The translations under genes and the position numbers were made by a program. DNA of 64,000 nt from Theocolax elegans (Eukaryota; Arthropoda; Insecta; Hymenoptera; Cerocephalidae), in the NCBI GenBank assembly GCA_026168455.1, contig CM047428.1:21046759-21110758 (forward strand). Reading direction: 5' to 3'. A model generated the notes under the pieces. It did no database searches. It was not told the DNA's origin and saw only the letters and a program-made list of their open reading frames with translations. Below are positions 12,661 to 25,486 of this stretch, piece after piece; the first letter of the stretch is position 1; each line of letters starts with the position of its first letter.

Positions 12661-13439
12661 ATGGAACGTCCAATTTGTCCAAAAATCTTCTCTCCGCGTA
12701 CAGTTATTTAATTGTAGACGAATAATATAGTGTTGACTTGTAACACTATGAAATGTATACCGCACTTTTGCTAGCGTGGAGTGAGAAAAAAAAAGAAAAA
12801 AACAGAACTCTAACCTCTAACCTAAATAAAATAATAATAATAACAACAATAACAACAAAGCAACACAATGTCAATCAATTTTCTTTTCTCATTTAAATGC
12901 AATTTTTTTAGACAATAGGTTTATATATATATATGACGTTTTTTATTCTATTATTGTTTATATATATATATATATACACAAAGTAGTCGAAAAAAAACAA
13001 AAACTAAATTTTAACGACGATCCTATAATAAATAATAATAATAATAATAACGATTCAAAAGTTTGCGATTAAACGTCGATGTTCGAACGGAACGAGAAAC
13101 ATTGCAATTATTTATATATTGGCGCCTATTGTCAATGCGTTAATAAAAAAAAAAGAAAAGGTACCAATTTTACAAAAAGAAAAAAAACATATAATAATAA
13201 CAGCAACGTTGATATACAGTTATATATATCCTATACACACCAATTTTATTGGTTTCAGAGAATGCGTTGGACTAGACTGAATTTCTATATATATATATAT
13301 TTGAGATAGGGAGAATAGATGCACAGTACACGTGTATACATGCACATACGCACACTCACATATGGTATGTATGTATAGGGGTGTTTTTAAATAAAATTAT
13401 TGGGACAGTATGGTAATTTCGGGAGAGTTTACCGTGGTA

Positions 13440-13805
13440 AATATTTTCGATTATTAGGTTAATTTTTAAAGGTTTATCAGTATGGTACCTAAATACTGTA
13501 AAAACCATTGAGAGAGCTTGAATTTTTAGGTTAGGATTTTACTCACATTTTAGGATAATTTTTGTCGAACACCTGAGTAACCTAAAAAAATATTGAGGCA
13601 AGACGAACTTTTAAGATCTGGTTTGCGAATTTTTAGGTTAATTTTTTACCAACCTTGGCATCTAAGTAACCTAATAACGACTGAAAGAGCTTAAACGTCT
13701 AGGTTAGTTTTTTGTTTTTTAGGTTAACTTTAGACGAATACCCGAGTTACCTAAAAATATTGAGATGCATTTTTTAGGTTACTGATTACCGAACAGCTGA
13801 TATCC
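13440..13805. repeat. Cluster of TTTTTAGGTTA / TAACCTAAAAA inverted words
   Basis: The 11-base word TTTTTAGGTTA and its reverse complement alternate about ten times in 360 bases, so several stem-loops are possible. The family is the same as at 12.4-12.66 kb. No function is apparent. Confidence 0.5.
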
Positions 13806-15439
13806 AGGTTTGAAAATAATAATAATAAGTACCTATTTTTGTTTTTGCATCATTAGTAATATGAAACTGCTCTATACATATATTGTGTGTGCGCGTATTT
13901 AACTTTTCGAAAAATTTTTTTGAACCACACATAAGTATCTATACATACAATTTTCATTATCCCAATCACTAATATTTCTCATCACACACTTTCACTAACC
14001 CGAAGAAAAAAAGTATCGTCCGAATCAATTCATTTGACTATACCCTATATAGGAATCACGAAAAATTTAGAATCGAACGTGACAATACTCGATATATTTA
14101 AGTATAAGGGGATAAGAAGAAAATGAAGAAACAAAAATAAAAACGATGTAGAGAGAATCGCGTGTCTCGTCATTTACATATCGAAAAAAAAATAATAATA
14201 ATAATAAACCGAAACGAATCATATTGTCCAATTTTAATCTTGTATCCTTCGAACACGTTCCGTACCACCGGGACTGTACAATTTAAAAATACACATATTA
14301 ATTATAAAAGTTTCCTAAATAACATCGTGACCGTAATCTCTGAAACGCATATATATATAATTAAAAACAATTGTAAAATACTTGTACGTATTTATCACTA
14401 GCCGTTCAGCTTTGTGCCGTCTTTATAAAAGGAAACCAAATATATATATATATGAACAAAAATTCATCTAAACGTAACTCTAGTGGAAATATGGAACCAT
14501 TATTTTCTGGGTAGATTCTGGCTAATAATATTGTTAGTTTATGCCCAAAAATAGTTTAAACAATGCTTAATTAACTTTCAGTTAGAAGTACCTAAGTACA
14601 CACACATACACACACATTGTCATATTACATGGGTAGTATTCGAATGAAACAAAAATATGTAAATGCTAAAAAGAACCGATACCGCGGAAAATCGTTAAAA
14701 TCATAAATATAATTATTTTGTTTAATTTAACAAAAATAAATTTATGTATACGAGTGATTCGATTTTGAACGCAACACAAAGAAAATGTCACATTGAGTTT
14801 TGAACAAATCGACGTTGATAGAAATGTTTTTTTTTATTTTCATACAAAATAAGTTAGTCCTAACCTCAAATCATTGAAAAAATAGTCAAATTTCGACCGG
14901 GGTTCTGAAAATGAAATTGAAAAACAAAAGGTCAATCGAATGAACGTAACCAAATAATGGGATTAATCCGTAAGGAATTTGCTTCGTACGTGAGTAATTG
15001 TAATGCAAAAGCTTGTTAAGAATAAAGAACTCGAAGATTTTAATTTTGAATCTTAAAATGTATAGGGCGACGGGTTTTTTTTACCGTCATTGACATGGAT
15101 TTGTAAGTAACTAGGTAAGATTATTCGTGTGAAAATTGCTGATTAATTGCAATTCACGAATGCACGGAAGCTAGCTATTAAACTGCCACGATGAGAGCGA
15201 GTAAGAAGTAAAGTAAAATAATAATGAAGAAGACGTAAATAAGAAAGATGTATCTGAAGTTAAAGATTCATATTAAATAAAGAAATCCAAGTACATTGAA
15301 TGGATATGTATGTTACAATTGCGTGAAAAGAGATTTTTAATAAAGCAGACAGTTCTAATTACGTCTATATATTACGCAGAAAAAATAATATATTGTTTAT
15401 CTAATAAAATATTTGGTTGAAATTTTTCGGTAAATATGA

Positions 15440-16060
15440 ATAAAGTCAATTTGATTTAAGTAAATTTTTATTGAATTCAATTCATATTATATTTTCAATT
15501 GTTTTCTTTTTGATTCGTTTCAAATATTTTTTTAATGTGTTTATTTGATTACACTCAATACTATTTATTTAGATATGCTTCTTTTTATCCAATCAATACT
15601 ATTACTCCAGATTCCTGTATTTGTTTCAATTCTAGTTTTTTTTATACATATCTATTTGATTCAATTCAATGTTATTTTTTTAGATTAATTTCTTTGTTTT
15701 AATTCAATACTATTATACTTTAAAATCGTTAAATTGATTTAATTCAATATTATTTGTTCTAATATATTAATTTGATTCAATTCATTTACTCCTTATTTAA
15801 TTATTTGATTCGATTTAGTATTAATTCTTGAGATTCATTTCTTAATTAATTCAACATGTATACTATTACTTTAGCTTCATTAATCTGATTTAATCGAACA
15901 CAATTTTATGAATTCTATTTCTTTGATCCAATTTATTACTATACTATTTTTCAGGTACAATTATTTAGTTTTCCAATATAATTAATGAATTTAAATTAAC
16001 ATATAAGTATTTATTACATTCAATTCGATATTATTCCTTTATATGATTAATTTTTTTTCT
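15440..16060. repeat. Degenerate tandem array (TTTGATTCAATTCAATACTATT)
   Basis: About ten diverged units of some 50-65 bases contain a TTGATTCAATTCAATACTATT-like core. The flanks to about 17.1 kb are AT-rich with looser repeats of TTGGGTAATTA. No gene is visible from 15.4 to 18.0 kb. A (CAT)n microsatellite lies at about 17249-17279. Confidence 0.5.
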
Positions 16061-17999
16061 GTGTATTATATATACTGTTCTTATAATTATGTTCGTAATT
16101 TTCTTCAATTTTAAATTGATAATTTAATTTATAATCGTTGCTATTTTTAAAGTATGTAAACTACCAATTTGAGTGTAACAACATAGGTTTAATACGCGAT
16201 GTTAGGTAAATTAAATTGATAATCGATCTATAAGTCTTCAAAGAATTTTGTGTAGTCTATAAATAATTTTAGCTAAACTCGTCTGTAAATACAATGAATT
16301 AATGGAAACAAAAAAAAAGAATAAGGACTTACGCAAATACTAGGATGCGAGTGTATTATGAAAGTCTGTAATCATTGTAGATGCTTGAATGAACTTGCTA
16401 TAAGAAAGCATCGAGTCTTTGGATTTATAAAATAATTTAATTGAACCCTTCGGATTTAAATTGATATACAAGTTGACTGTAGTCAATAGGATAAATAAAA
16501 GTTTTTGATTGGAGTAATTAAATTGTACTATACAGTTGTAAGACTTTTCTGTAGTTAAATAAAAATCAGAATTAACTCTAATGGGCAGAGAAGGAATTGG
16601 GTAATTGAATTGAATCATGTTGCAAAATTTTCTATTGTATTCAATTAAAATCCAATTTTATTTGACTCAACAATAAAAACAAAAATTTTATCCAAAGATT
16701 TGGGTAATTAATCCTTCCAAAATTCTTCTTTACTGCATTCAACACGTAAGTTGACAATTTTTGGGTAATTATATTGAATCATCTTATTCCACAAACTTCT
16801 TCTAAATTAAAATAAAAATCCACAACAAAAGTTATTATTAAATAATTATTTAACTAAACGTCAACAATAACAAAAATTGAATCCAAAGATTTGATACTTT
16901 ACCTGCTGATGGTACCGGAGAATGAATCGACAATGTATACGTAGTGAAAGGTTTGTTCGATAATCAATTAAAAATATCAACGATTCAACTGCGCTTATTG
17001 CCATAATAAATAAAATAAAAAAACTATTGTACTGTTTCAACAAAAAAGAACAAAAGAATAATAAAACAAACCCGTGTTTTCATTCGCGATTTAACCATCT
17101 ATCTAGGAAAATTGTGACGTTGCTAATTGTAGAAAAAAAAAAACAAATACTGCTGAACACGAGTGTACAAATACTATAGTTACATAATGTAAGTATCATG
17201 CATCCAATAAAAAAATTGATAATGCAAAAAAATACAGAACAGCCTCGTCACCATCACCATCATCATCATCATCATCATCTTAAAAAACAGTCATATACGA
17301 GAGAATGAATGAAACTATAATATATTTTGTTTTTTAATGTTCACAATTGACTTTCTGTAATTGCAAATATCTTTTTTTTACGTATGGGTTTGCAACAATA
17401 GTAATTATACAGTTTCAAACAGCGTATATATATATATAAAACAAAAAAAATTATTCGTAATGAATTCCTCTAGTACACTGATTAAACAATAAGCTATTAG
17501 AAAAAATTTGTTTATATTTTTTTTTTATAAAAAAAGGGGATATGATATATGCCAATTAGATGATTACACGCGTGTAGATAGTTGATAGAATTTGACGATT
17601 ATGTATAAATATATATATATACGCTACCGTGTATGGTATCAGCGTTAATAAAAAAAATAAATAAAAAACAAACAAATGAATGTTGTATTTAACGAGAAAC
17701 AAAAAATTCTACAAAAGTTACCTATTCATATAAATGTAACTTAGAGATACCATAAGAGACAAGAAAAAAATACACAAAAAACAGATTAAATTTAACAAAA
17801 GTAGCTTAAAAGTATCTCGGCCGCTGGTAATGGCTGAAACATGTATTTCTCATAAATATATAACATTTCTTTTTTTCATTTTGGGCTTTTTTCTTACTGT
17901 GTGGGTATTATTATTATTGTTATAATTATCACTATTGTTGATGATTCACAAGTCAACCAGTACATAATTTATATTTGAAAAAAATATATGCAACAATCG

Positions 18000-19060
18000 A
18001 TTTAAGTTTGTTGACTAACGTTAGTCACCATTTTTGGCTATTTTCCTTAGTTATCGGAGTTGACTAATGCAAGTTAACATAAGTAGTAATTTTTTATGTA
18101 TTAAAGTTGACTTTCAATAGTCAACATTAGTAGTAATTATCATTAATTATGAAAGTTGACCTAAGTAAGTCAAATTAGTAGTAATTTTTATTAATTAAAA
18201 AATAATGAAGTTACTTAACTTTTTAGTGATTTTATTAATTATAATAGTTGAATAACATTAGTCAACGTGTTTAGAAATTTGTATTAAGTATTACAATGCA
18301 CTATTAAGGCAACATTTTCTAGTAATTCTTATTAAATAAAACAAGTTTGCTAATGTCAGTCTAAAATTTCGTAAATATCGTTATTTTCATAGTCGAATAC
18401 TCGAACAATTTTTATGATGTATTTATTATAAATATAAGTTTACTAACATAAAGATACTTTTTTAGTGGTTTTCATTATTTCAAAGTTGACGTTTCAGGAA
18501 TTTTTATTAGTGGGGTACCAAAGTCAATTTTAATCCACCCTATTATCCCTTACCAAAAGTATAAGTTGATTTTAACACTCGAAAAAGTATCAAAATTAAC
18601 AACTGAAGTCAATTTTTGAGTAATATTCATTAAATCTTAATGTTGACTATCGTAAACTAAGTCCACTATTCAGTCATTTACTTGAGTTAAGTCTCAAATA
18701 TTTTTCGTTATTAGTGGGACTTGGAAAGTTGACTAACCGATGTCAACAATATAATAGCAATTTTTATCAATCACCAGGATTTTTTAACGTAAATAAACCT
18801 TTCTAGTAATTGTTAGTATTTACGAATGTTGATTAACGTAAGTCAACTTTTGAGTAATTGTGATTAATTATGGATTTGGCGCATGTCAACTTTTTAATTA
18901 TTATGATTTAATACGAAAGTTGACTGACGCAAGTTAATACATATATATATAGCTATTTAATTATAATTACGATAGCTACCTAACGTAAGTCAATATTTTT
19001 AGTAATTTTTATGAATTATGAAAGATGACTAACGTAAATCAATTATACACAAAGCTTCCC
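18000..19060. repeat. Array of palindromic TTGACTAACGTAAGTCAA units
   Basis: More than ten units of roughly 45-90 bases. Each holds an imperfect palindrome TTGACTAACGTTAGTCAA followed by TAGTAATTTTTATTAATTATGAAAG. Clear units start near 18010, 18058, 18107, 18154, 18728, 18828 and 18918. The palindrome is better kept than the AT-rich spacer. No coding potential was found. Confidence 0.65.
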
Positions 19061-19675
19061 GTATGTTACTTTCGTTCCTTTCGGGATATATGGCGTTTTA
19101 AGGTGGAATTCTGATTTTCGTATTAAATTTATCAACAAATTACTTGATTGATATATCCAACGAGACAGAGTTTCTCCCTAAAGCGATTAGTATACAAATA
19201 GCGTTTACAATAAATATTATGTGCATAAACTAAGGAGTCAATATTTATGTGTGTATATATATATGTTATATATACTCACATATATAATTATGTATATATA
19301 CACACATATATAAATATACGAAATGCTAATACGCATAAACGAAACATAATCCGCTGAAAATTATAAACAAGTCACAATGTATATCAATTTGTAGATTATG
19401 TTATATAATGAATTTTGTATGATTGTTCACATATTGTCATATGCGAAAATCTGTTGTCAACATTATTTTGAAAGTAAATATTGCTGAATAAAAAATACTA
19501 TTTTTATTTATTCGACAAATAAGGAAGGAAATAATTTATTTCTCATTATTTGTTAATTTTTAAATATTTTCTTTGTTTATAAGTTTTTCTTGGCGCAATC
19601 GATGTGAAAGCAAATCCTGACAACTGCAGTATAAATAATGAACCTTGTGTTTTATAAGTGAAGTGGATGTTTTTT

Positions 19676-20060
19676 TTCAACCTGATCATCTGAAAAGTCC
19701 ACTTTATTTACTTTTACGAAGTGAGCAAAACTACATTTTATTCCTCCAAATTACTTTATTCTCTGTGGATTTACTTTATTCCCTGTCCCACTTTATTGGT
19801 CCCTTCGAAGGGAGTAAAACCACATTTTATTCCCTCAATTACTTTTATCCCTATACATTCACTTTATTCCCTATTTTACTTTATAGACCTCTATGAAACT
19901 AGTAAAATTACATTTTATCCCTCAAATACTTTATTCCCTGTTTTACTTTATTGACCACTTCGGAAAGAGTGAAACTACATATTATTCCCTGTGCATTCAC
20001 TTAATCCTTGTTCTATTTTATTTCCTGCACATTTACTTTATTCCCCGTATATTCACTTTT
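19676..20060. repeat. ACTTTATTCCCTG repeat element
   Basis: It opens with CCTGATCATCTGAAAAGTCC and then repeats ACTTTATTCCCT-like words about every 25-35 bases. The same opening and internal words recur at 29.31-29.58 and 29.90-30.2 kb, flanking the other side of the paralogous gene pair. At 29.9-30.2 kb the end is inverted (GACTTTTTGATTAGGGT), which points to a foldback-type mobile element. Confidence 0.5.
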
Positions 20061-20083
20061 AATAACTAATTTTCGATAGCGTA

Positions 20084-20165
20084 TCCGTAAAGTACGACTT
20101 TACGTACTGTTTTGCGGACGTAAAGTGCGACTTTACGAACACGTGTACTGTCTTTACGGATACCT
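20084..20165. repeat. Two near-identical CGTAAAGTNCGACTTTACG palindromes
   Basis: CCGTAAAGTACGACTTTACG and ACGTAAAGTGCGACTTTACG are strong palindromes separated by about a dozen bases. Looser CTTTACGGATAC copies follow to about 20215. They lie about 240 bases beyond the stop codon of the minus-strand gene at 20.4-22.7 kb. Confidence 0.55.
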
Positions 20166-20344
20166 GCACGAAAAAAAATATTGTACTGAAATTGCTAAGA
20201 TCTTTACGGATACTCTCTCGAAAAGTAATGTTCGAAAAAAAGTACTATTTTACGGCCTTGGCACGAAAACTACTATTTCACAAAATTTTAGGTTTTTTTG
20301 TAAGATGTAAAAAAAACAGTGCAGTTACAAATTAACTTTTATCT

Positions 20345-20350
20345 TTTATT
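20345..20350 (-). terminator. Poly(A) signal of helix-repeat gene A
   Basis: AATAAA on the minus strand, about 50 bases after the TAA stop at 20400-20402. Spacing is typical of a short 3' UTR. Confidence 0.6.
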
Positions 20351-20399
20351 TATTTTAATAACATAAATTAACAATTAACATCGTTTGTTTAAATCTATC

Positions 20400-22706
20400 T
20401 TATTTAAGATCGTTCCATTTGTGTTTGACGTCTTCGAAGGCATCCTCGCTGGTCTCCTTGACATCGTGAATCTTATCTTTTATGGCGTCAACGGCTTCAA
20501 TACCTTTTTGTTTGATTTCCTCCCATTTCTCCTTTCCGGTCTCAATGACAGCTTCACCCTTCTTCTTGATATCTTCCCACTTGGATTTTACAGTGTCAAC
20601 AACGTCTTTACCTTTTCCTTTGATTTCTTCCCATTTCTGCTTACCAGATTCAACGAGTTTGTTCCACTTGTTCTTCAGTTGGTCCCATTTGTTGATCCAT
20701 TTAGCCTTTTCTTTTTCAAAAAGATTTTTCTTCTCCTCTTTCCATTGGTTCCACTTTTGGATTAATTTGTTCTTCTCATTCTGGATGATGCTTATCTTCT
20801 GGTCTTTCCATTGGGCCCACTTTTGTTTAGCTTCTTCAGCGAAACGCTTACCTTTTGCCTTCAATTTCGTCCATTCGGAGATCCATTTTTCTTTTTCTTC
20901 TTCGATTGTTTCTTTAGTTTTATGTCTCAGTTCGTTCCATTTCTCTTCGAGTTGTTTAAGCTCTTCTTTGGCTGCCTCGATGGCTTCATGACCAGATTCC
21001 TTTACCGATTCCCATGCTTCGATGATGGCGTTCTTCTCTTCTTCGTAGATTTTTTTAAGGTTCTCTTCGATCTCGGTCATCCATTTCTTGAATTTTTCCT
21101 TGATGGTTTGGATTTCCTGTAAGAGTGTGATTATAAATGGTTATAAAGATATTCAGCAATTTTTTATGTTATTATTTTGATGATTGTACCTTTTCGGTTT
21201 CTTCTTCTATGATGGCCACTTCGGTGGTGAATTCAGGTACCTTTATAAAAAATGTACGATTATTAAATTGCTTTTTTTTAAAAAGTTTTAAACGTTATTT
21301 CAGTAACAGCGTGATTAGGAGCTACGAGCAATAAAAATTTTAATTTGGTTCTTAGTTTTTTTCATTAAAGTTGTGGATAAAATGGCATAAACATAGAATA
21401 GAATATAAATTAAATGCTATGTTACCTCAGTAACTTCATTGTGTTCTTCAGTGACTTCTTCTTCAAAAGAGGGAACCTGGATAAAAAAAATTTACATTAT
21501 TATTTTATATGTACAATTATAAAATATGATTTTTTTATGCATTACCTCTGGTGCTTCGGTCTGTTCTTCAACTACTTCTTCAGTGACTTCATTCTGTACT
21601 TCAGTTACTTCTTCTTCGACAGAAGGTACCTGGATAAAAATTTGTATTTATTGATTCTTTTTTTCGCACATGTGCATTTATAAAATATAAGTTTATATAC
21701 ATTACCTCTGGTTCTTGAGTCTGTTCTTCGACTACTTTGTGTTCTTCAGTGACTTCTTCTTCGACGGCGGGTACCTGGATAAAAAAATTATATTTATTTC
21801 TGTTCTCGTATATGTGTATTTATAAAATGTATGTTAGTTTATTTTACCTCTGGTTCTTGAGTCTGTTCTTCGACTACTTTGTGTTCTTCAGTGACCTCTT
21901 CTTCGACGGCGGGTACCTGGATAAAAAAATTATATTTTTTCTGTTCTCGTATGTGTGTATTTATAAAATGTATGTTAATTTATTTTACCTCTGGTTCTTG
22001 AGTTTGTTCTTCAACTACCTCATTGTGTTCTTCACTGACTTCTTCTTCGACGGCGGGTACCTGTATTGAAATATTAAATTTAATATCTTTTTTTCCATAC
22101 GTGTATTAGTAAAATGTAATTGTATATGCATTACCTCTGGTTCTTGAGTTTGTTCTTCAACTACCTCATTGTGTTCTTCACTGACTTCTTCTTCGACGGC
22201 GGGTACCTGTATTGAAATATTAAATTTAATATCTTTTTTTCCATACGTGTATTAGTAAAATGTAATTGTATATGCATTACCTCTGGTTCTTGAGTTTGTT
22301 CTTCAACTACTTCATTGTGTTCTTCACTGACTTCTTCTTCGACAACTGGAAGCTAAATTCAAAATTGTCATTACTTCTTTTTCCTAACTTACATACTTAT
22401 TAAAATATTATTTTTCTTACCTCTGGCTTCACGGTCAATTCTTCGCTGAATTTTTCGTTAACCTTAAAAATAAAATATTAGCAATGAGTAATACTTCAAT
22501 CAAACCTGAAGTCAGTTTATACTCACTTGAGGTAGCTCGAGATCTTCATCAACTCTTTGTGGGACCGGATTTGCCTGTAACGATATGCATGCAAGTATTA
22601 ATAAATAATTTAAAAATAATTTTTTCTATTTTTTATATTATTATATCTTTCTTACCAAAACAAATGCCGCGCCCAAAAGGACGAGGAGGATGCTTTTCGA
22701 TAACAT
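20400..22706 (-). CDS. Secreted acidic/amphipathic helix-repeat protein A (12 exons, 465 aa)
   Basis: A gene of unrecognised family. Exons on the minus strand: 22656-22706, 22527-22574, 22421-22462, 22281-22352, 22135-22206, 21989-22060, 21848-21916, 21706-21774, 21546-21629, 21426-21476, 21190-21240, 20400-21116. All introns are phase 0 with GT-AG ends. Residues 1-17 (MLSKSILLVLLGAAFVL) form the signal-peptide exon. Residues 48-193 are six tandem acidic repeats of 23-28 residues (VPAVEEEV...EEQTQEPE). Residues 228-465 are Lys/Glu/Trp-rich helix. Trp or Ile falls at 389, 407, 425, 443 and 461, exactly 18 apart, with 18- and 22-residue spacing upstream. Eighteen residues are five alpha-helical turns, so the aromatics line one face. 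No Cys was seen. Lipid binding, silk-like assembly or a venom role are all possible; none is shown. Confidence 0.85.
21989..22280 (-). repeat. Perfect 146-bp exon-plus-intron tandem duplication
   Basis: Positions 21989-22134 and 22135-22280 match base for base by eye: one 72-base exon plus its 74-base intron, repeated. The next exon (22281-22352) is a diverged third copy. Identical introns mean the duplication is very recent or recently converted. The two 69-base exons at 21706 and 21848 repeat with a 142-base period in the same way. Confidence 0.85.
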
Positions 22707-22766
22707 GGAGAAGAAGCTATGTGATCGACAAGTGGTGAATGCGTCGAGTGCACCAATAACCACCCG

Positions 22767-22774
22767 TATTTATA
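22767..22774 (-). promoter_or_regulatory. TATA box of helix-repeat gene A
   Basis: TATAAATA on the minus strand, about 60 bases upstream of the ATG at 22704-22706. This predicts a start site near 22740 and a 5' UTR of about 35 bases. Strong TATA boxes with short leaders suit abundant tissue-specific secreted products. Confidence 0.7.
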
Positions 22775-23578
22775 CATAAAGAATTTTCACTAAATCAAAA
22801 TACATTGATTTACCACCTGAGTCAATAAAATATGCGATGTCGATTACGTATTATTAAGTAACTCAAATGTTTAACGAGATTTTTTTCTACAATCGTGCAC
22901 TCGATTGTGTGATATGTTTTCTTCTTTGATATCGATTGCTCTCTTGCACATCGTATTAAATTAGAATTATTGTCACTTAATCATCGGTGCATGTAACTGT
23001 TATTGTTTACTCGAACCTGATGTCCATTTTATATTTTTGCATCGGGGAAAAACATTTTATTTGAAAAATGTAATATGGAGTATCGATGGGTTTTTGGAAA
23101 AGCAATATGGAGCTATGGTAGACTCAAAATTCATCTCGAGATCGAGCCATATTACTGGTCCATTTGGAAATTTTTCTAGGAAATTTTTCATAGAATAATT
23201 TTGGCACATTCATAGTTGCCGGCCGCATGGAGGTCGAAAGGTAAGATATATAAAAAAAATTTGTATTTAAAATGTTAGTAACAAAAATTATTCCACATTA
23301 TGATTACTGTTTGCCGAGTGCATGTGTAAAATTGTAAATTTTAAATTATGTAACAACATTTATTATTTTTACGTAGTGCTATGACATTGACATTTTATGT
23401 TTATTTTTCGTATTACGTTATTTGGGCATAAGGAAAATGTTTGTTATTTTCATGAAGGTGAAGGAAACTTGATATGTACGAATTTGGGTGCAAATAAGGG
23501 CTTTCGAACTTCCATTTAAGTGTTGTATCAAAATTATACCACTTGGTTGTAAATAATGAATAAAATTCCTTTAAATGT

Positions 23579-24108
23579 ATGTCGAACCCTAATCATCTAC
23601 ACCTTGCAACCCAGAAATTATATCTAAAATATTGAATGAAAATCAGAAAAAAATCCATACCAAATATTGTTTTAAAAATTATTATGGACCATTGCACGGA
23701 AGGCACAGACTTGACCTATCATAATTTTTTATATAATTATAGCAAAAATCACTTTGGGTATTGGAAAAATTAGTATGTTTGTATTAAAATTTGCTATGTT
23801 ACATAGCAATTTTTAGAGCGGCGCGAGTCTGTCCTTCCTAACCAACACACTATACTAATTTTCCTACAGTTCTACTAATATTTACAATAAAGTTTCTCTC
23901 AATGTATAAATTACAAAGTAAGGAAGAGCGTGATGTTTTGATTTATTTGAGAAAAAATAATTGTTTGTAATAATAATTTAATAAGCTTTACAGCTAAAAC
24001 ATAAAGAATGCGTAAACGCTCGACGTGAAGAATTTTTCCAAAAATTAATTTTTTTGTTTATAATATAATTTTATGTTTGCTTATTTTCTGAGTCCGTCAT
24101 CTCCTTAG
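23579..24108. mobile_element. Diverged copy of the GATGTCGGACC MITE family, with further fragments to about 24.6 kb
   Basis: It starts ATGTCGAACCCTAATCATCT and ends CTGAGTCCGTCATCTCC. Inside is the AAAATCAGAAAAAAATCCAT core of the family described at 9066-9619. A second partial copy starts near 24344 (TTCGATCCAAATTATAGGGG). No open frame was found. The interval 22780-25480 otherwise holds no recognisable gene. Confidence 0.5.
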
Positions 24109-25429
24109 GTATAGTTTAAAATAGATAAAGATTCCTAATTGATTAATAAACATAAATTACAATTGACCGGCAATTTTGAGTTGAATAGTGGGTATTTATT
24201 TCAGTCCAAAATATTGAATTTAGAAATCTAAAATAGCTCTGGTATATTAGGCAAAGAAACCTGACGAGACGGATTTTAAAAAAAAAATGTTTTCTTTAAC
24301 TAAACAAATAAAAAGAATCTTTATTTTCAAGATTAGGCATAACGTTCGATCCAAATTATAGGGGTCTACAGATTTCAATTTTAAAATCATGGTGAAGCTA
24401 TTAAATTAAAAAATTTTAATAATTCATGCGTTCAATATAAAGCTTGTGGAAGAACCTAATAAATTGAGCTATCAATAAAATATTATTTTTTTAAAATAAA
24501 AATCCATTGTTCAAAAGTTGATCCGTAATATTGAGTTTAATAGCGGGCTTAATATTATATATCTAAAAATCTAACGAATTCAAATCAATTTTGAAAAGCA
24601 CGTAAAATAATTCGATGAAAGGATTTTTCTAATAAATCATGTCATTTTAAGAATATGATAGAAAACTTATCTCAATATTTAAGGTTACACATGTCCTTAA
24701 TTTTCTATGATTCTAAAAAAAGACTCTTAAATTTATTCATTTGTACAAAAATGTATTCACAGTTGGTGAACGTTAATTTTCATTTTTTTCAATCCATTTC
24801 GAAAGCTGCGATTCAAAACAACGTCATAAAACTGTACCAATGATCTAAATCATCGTTCGTTGAAATTATTCAAATTAAATTATCTCGATTGAATTGGCGA
24901 TTAGACGAAAAACATACCAACGTCACCCGAACGTTTCGCAAATTAGTAGACTATTTTAGAAAAGAAAAAAGAACGAAATTCCGAATTGTTTACACATTAT
25001 CGCGCAGTATCCAAAAATTTCACGAGTGCTAATTGACGAATATTTTTCTGTTATTCGACAACAACATGCGTTTACAGTTTTATTCTTAACTCACAAGTCA
25101 AACAAACTAAATGGAGCGAGTATCGCATAAATTTATCGAATACATGGCGATTATGAAATTAATCGTCCATGAACATATTTGATTTATTCAAATTTGATTC
25201 GTTGATAACGCGCGTTTAAAGACCTCGAGATGGAAAAATATCAGATTTTTTTCGCACAAAATTCGCGATTAAATTGATATCTCGCGAGTAATTGCCGGGA
25301 ATAGGAAAGAAGAAGAGAAATTTTGCAATAGATGGCAAGTATTATCATAGTAGATTTAATAAATAATTTGGAACATTTATTATTTTTTTTTACTTAAATA
25401 AAAACATTTACTAATTACGACAACTAATA

Positions 25430-25435
25430 TTTATT
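25430..25435 (-). terminator. Poly(A) signal of helix-repeat gene B
   Basis: AATAAA on the minus strand about 55 bases after the TAA stop. A second AATAAA lies at 25376-25381. The placement mirrors gene A. Confidence 0.55.
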
Positions 25436-25486
25436 TACAACGAAAAAAAAATTTATTTTTAGTTTTCAATCACGAATAAGGTCTGT

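Larger units (their letters stand above)
11073..15400 (+). other. Candidate 3'-terminal exon and long AT-rich 3' UTR
   Basis: A pyrimidine-rich TTTTTTACAG acceptor ends at 11072 and is followed by GC-richer sequence (GGCAGATCTGGACC). It then passes into several kb of AT-rich DNA with A/U-rich runs, TA microsatellites (11400-11450, 12920-12975) and many AATAAA hexamers. The previous exon already ends in a stop codon, so this exon is probably untranslated or used in an alternative isoform. Kb-long 3' UTRs are common in insect neural genes. The true end cannot be placed from sequence alone. Confidence 0.4.

Noticed and set aside
20385..21122. Plus-strand open frames opposite the helix-repeat exon, rich in Phe, Ser and Leu
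   Set aside because: They are antisense shadows of the Lys/Glu-rich coding exon, which has splice sites, signal peptide and TATA box on the minus strand.
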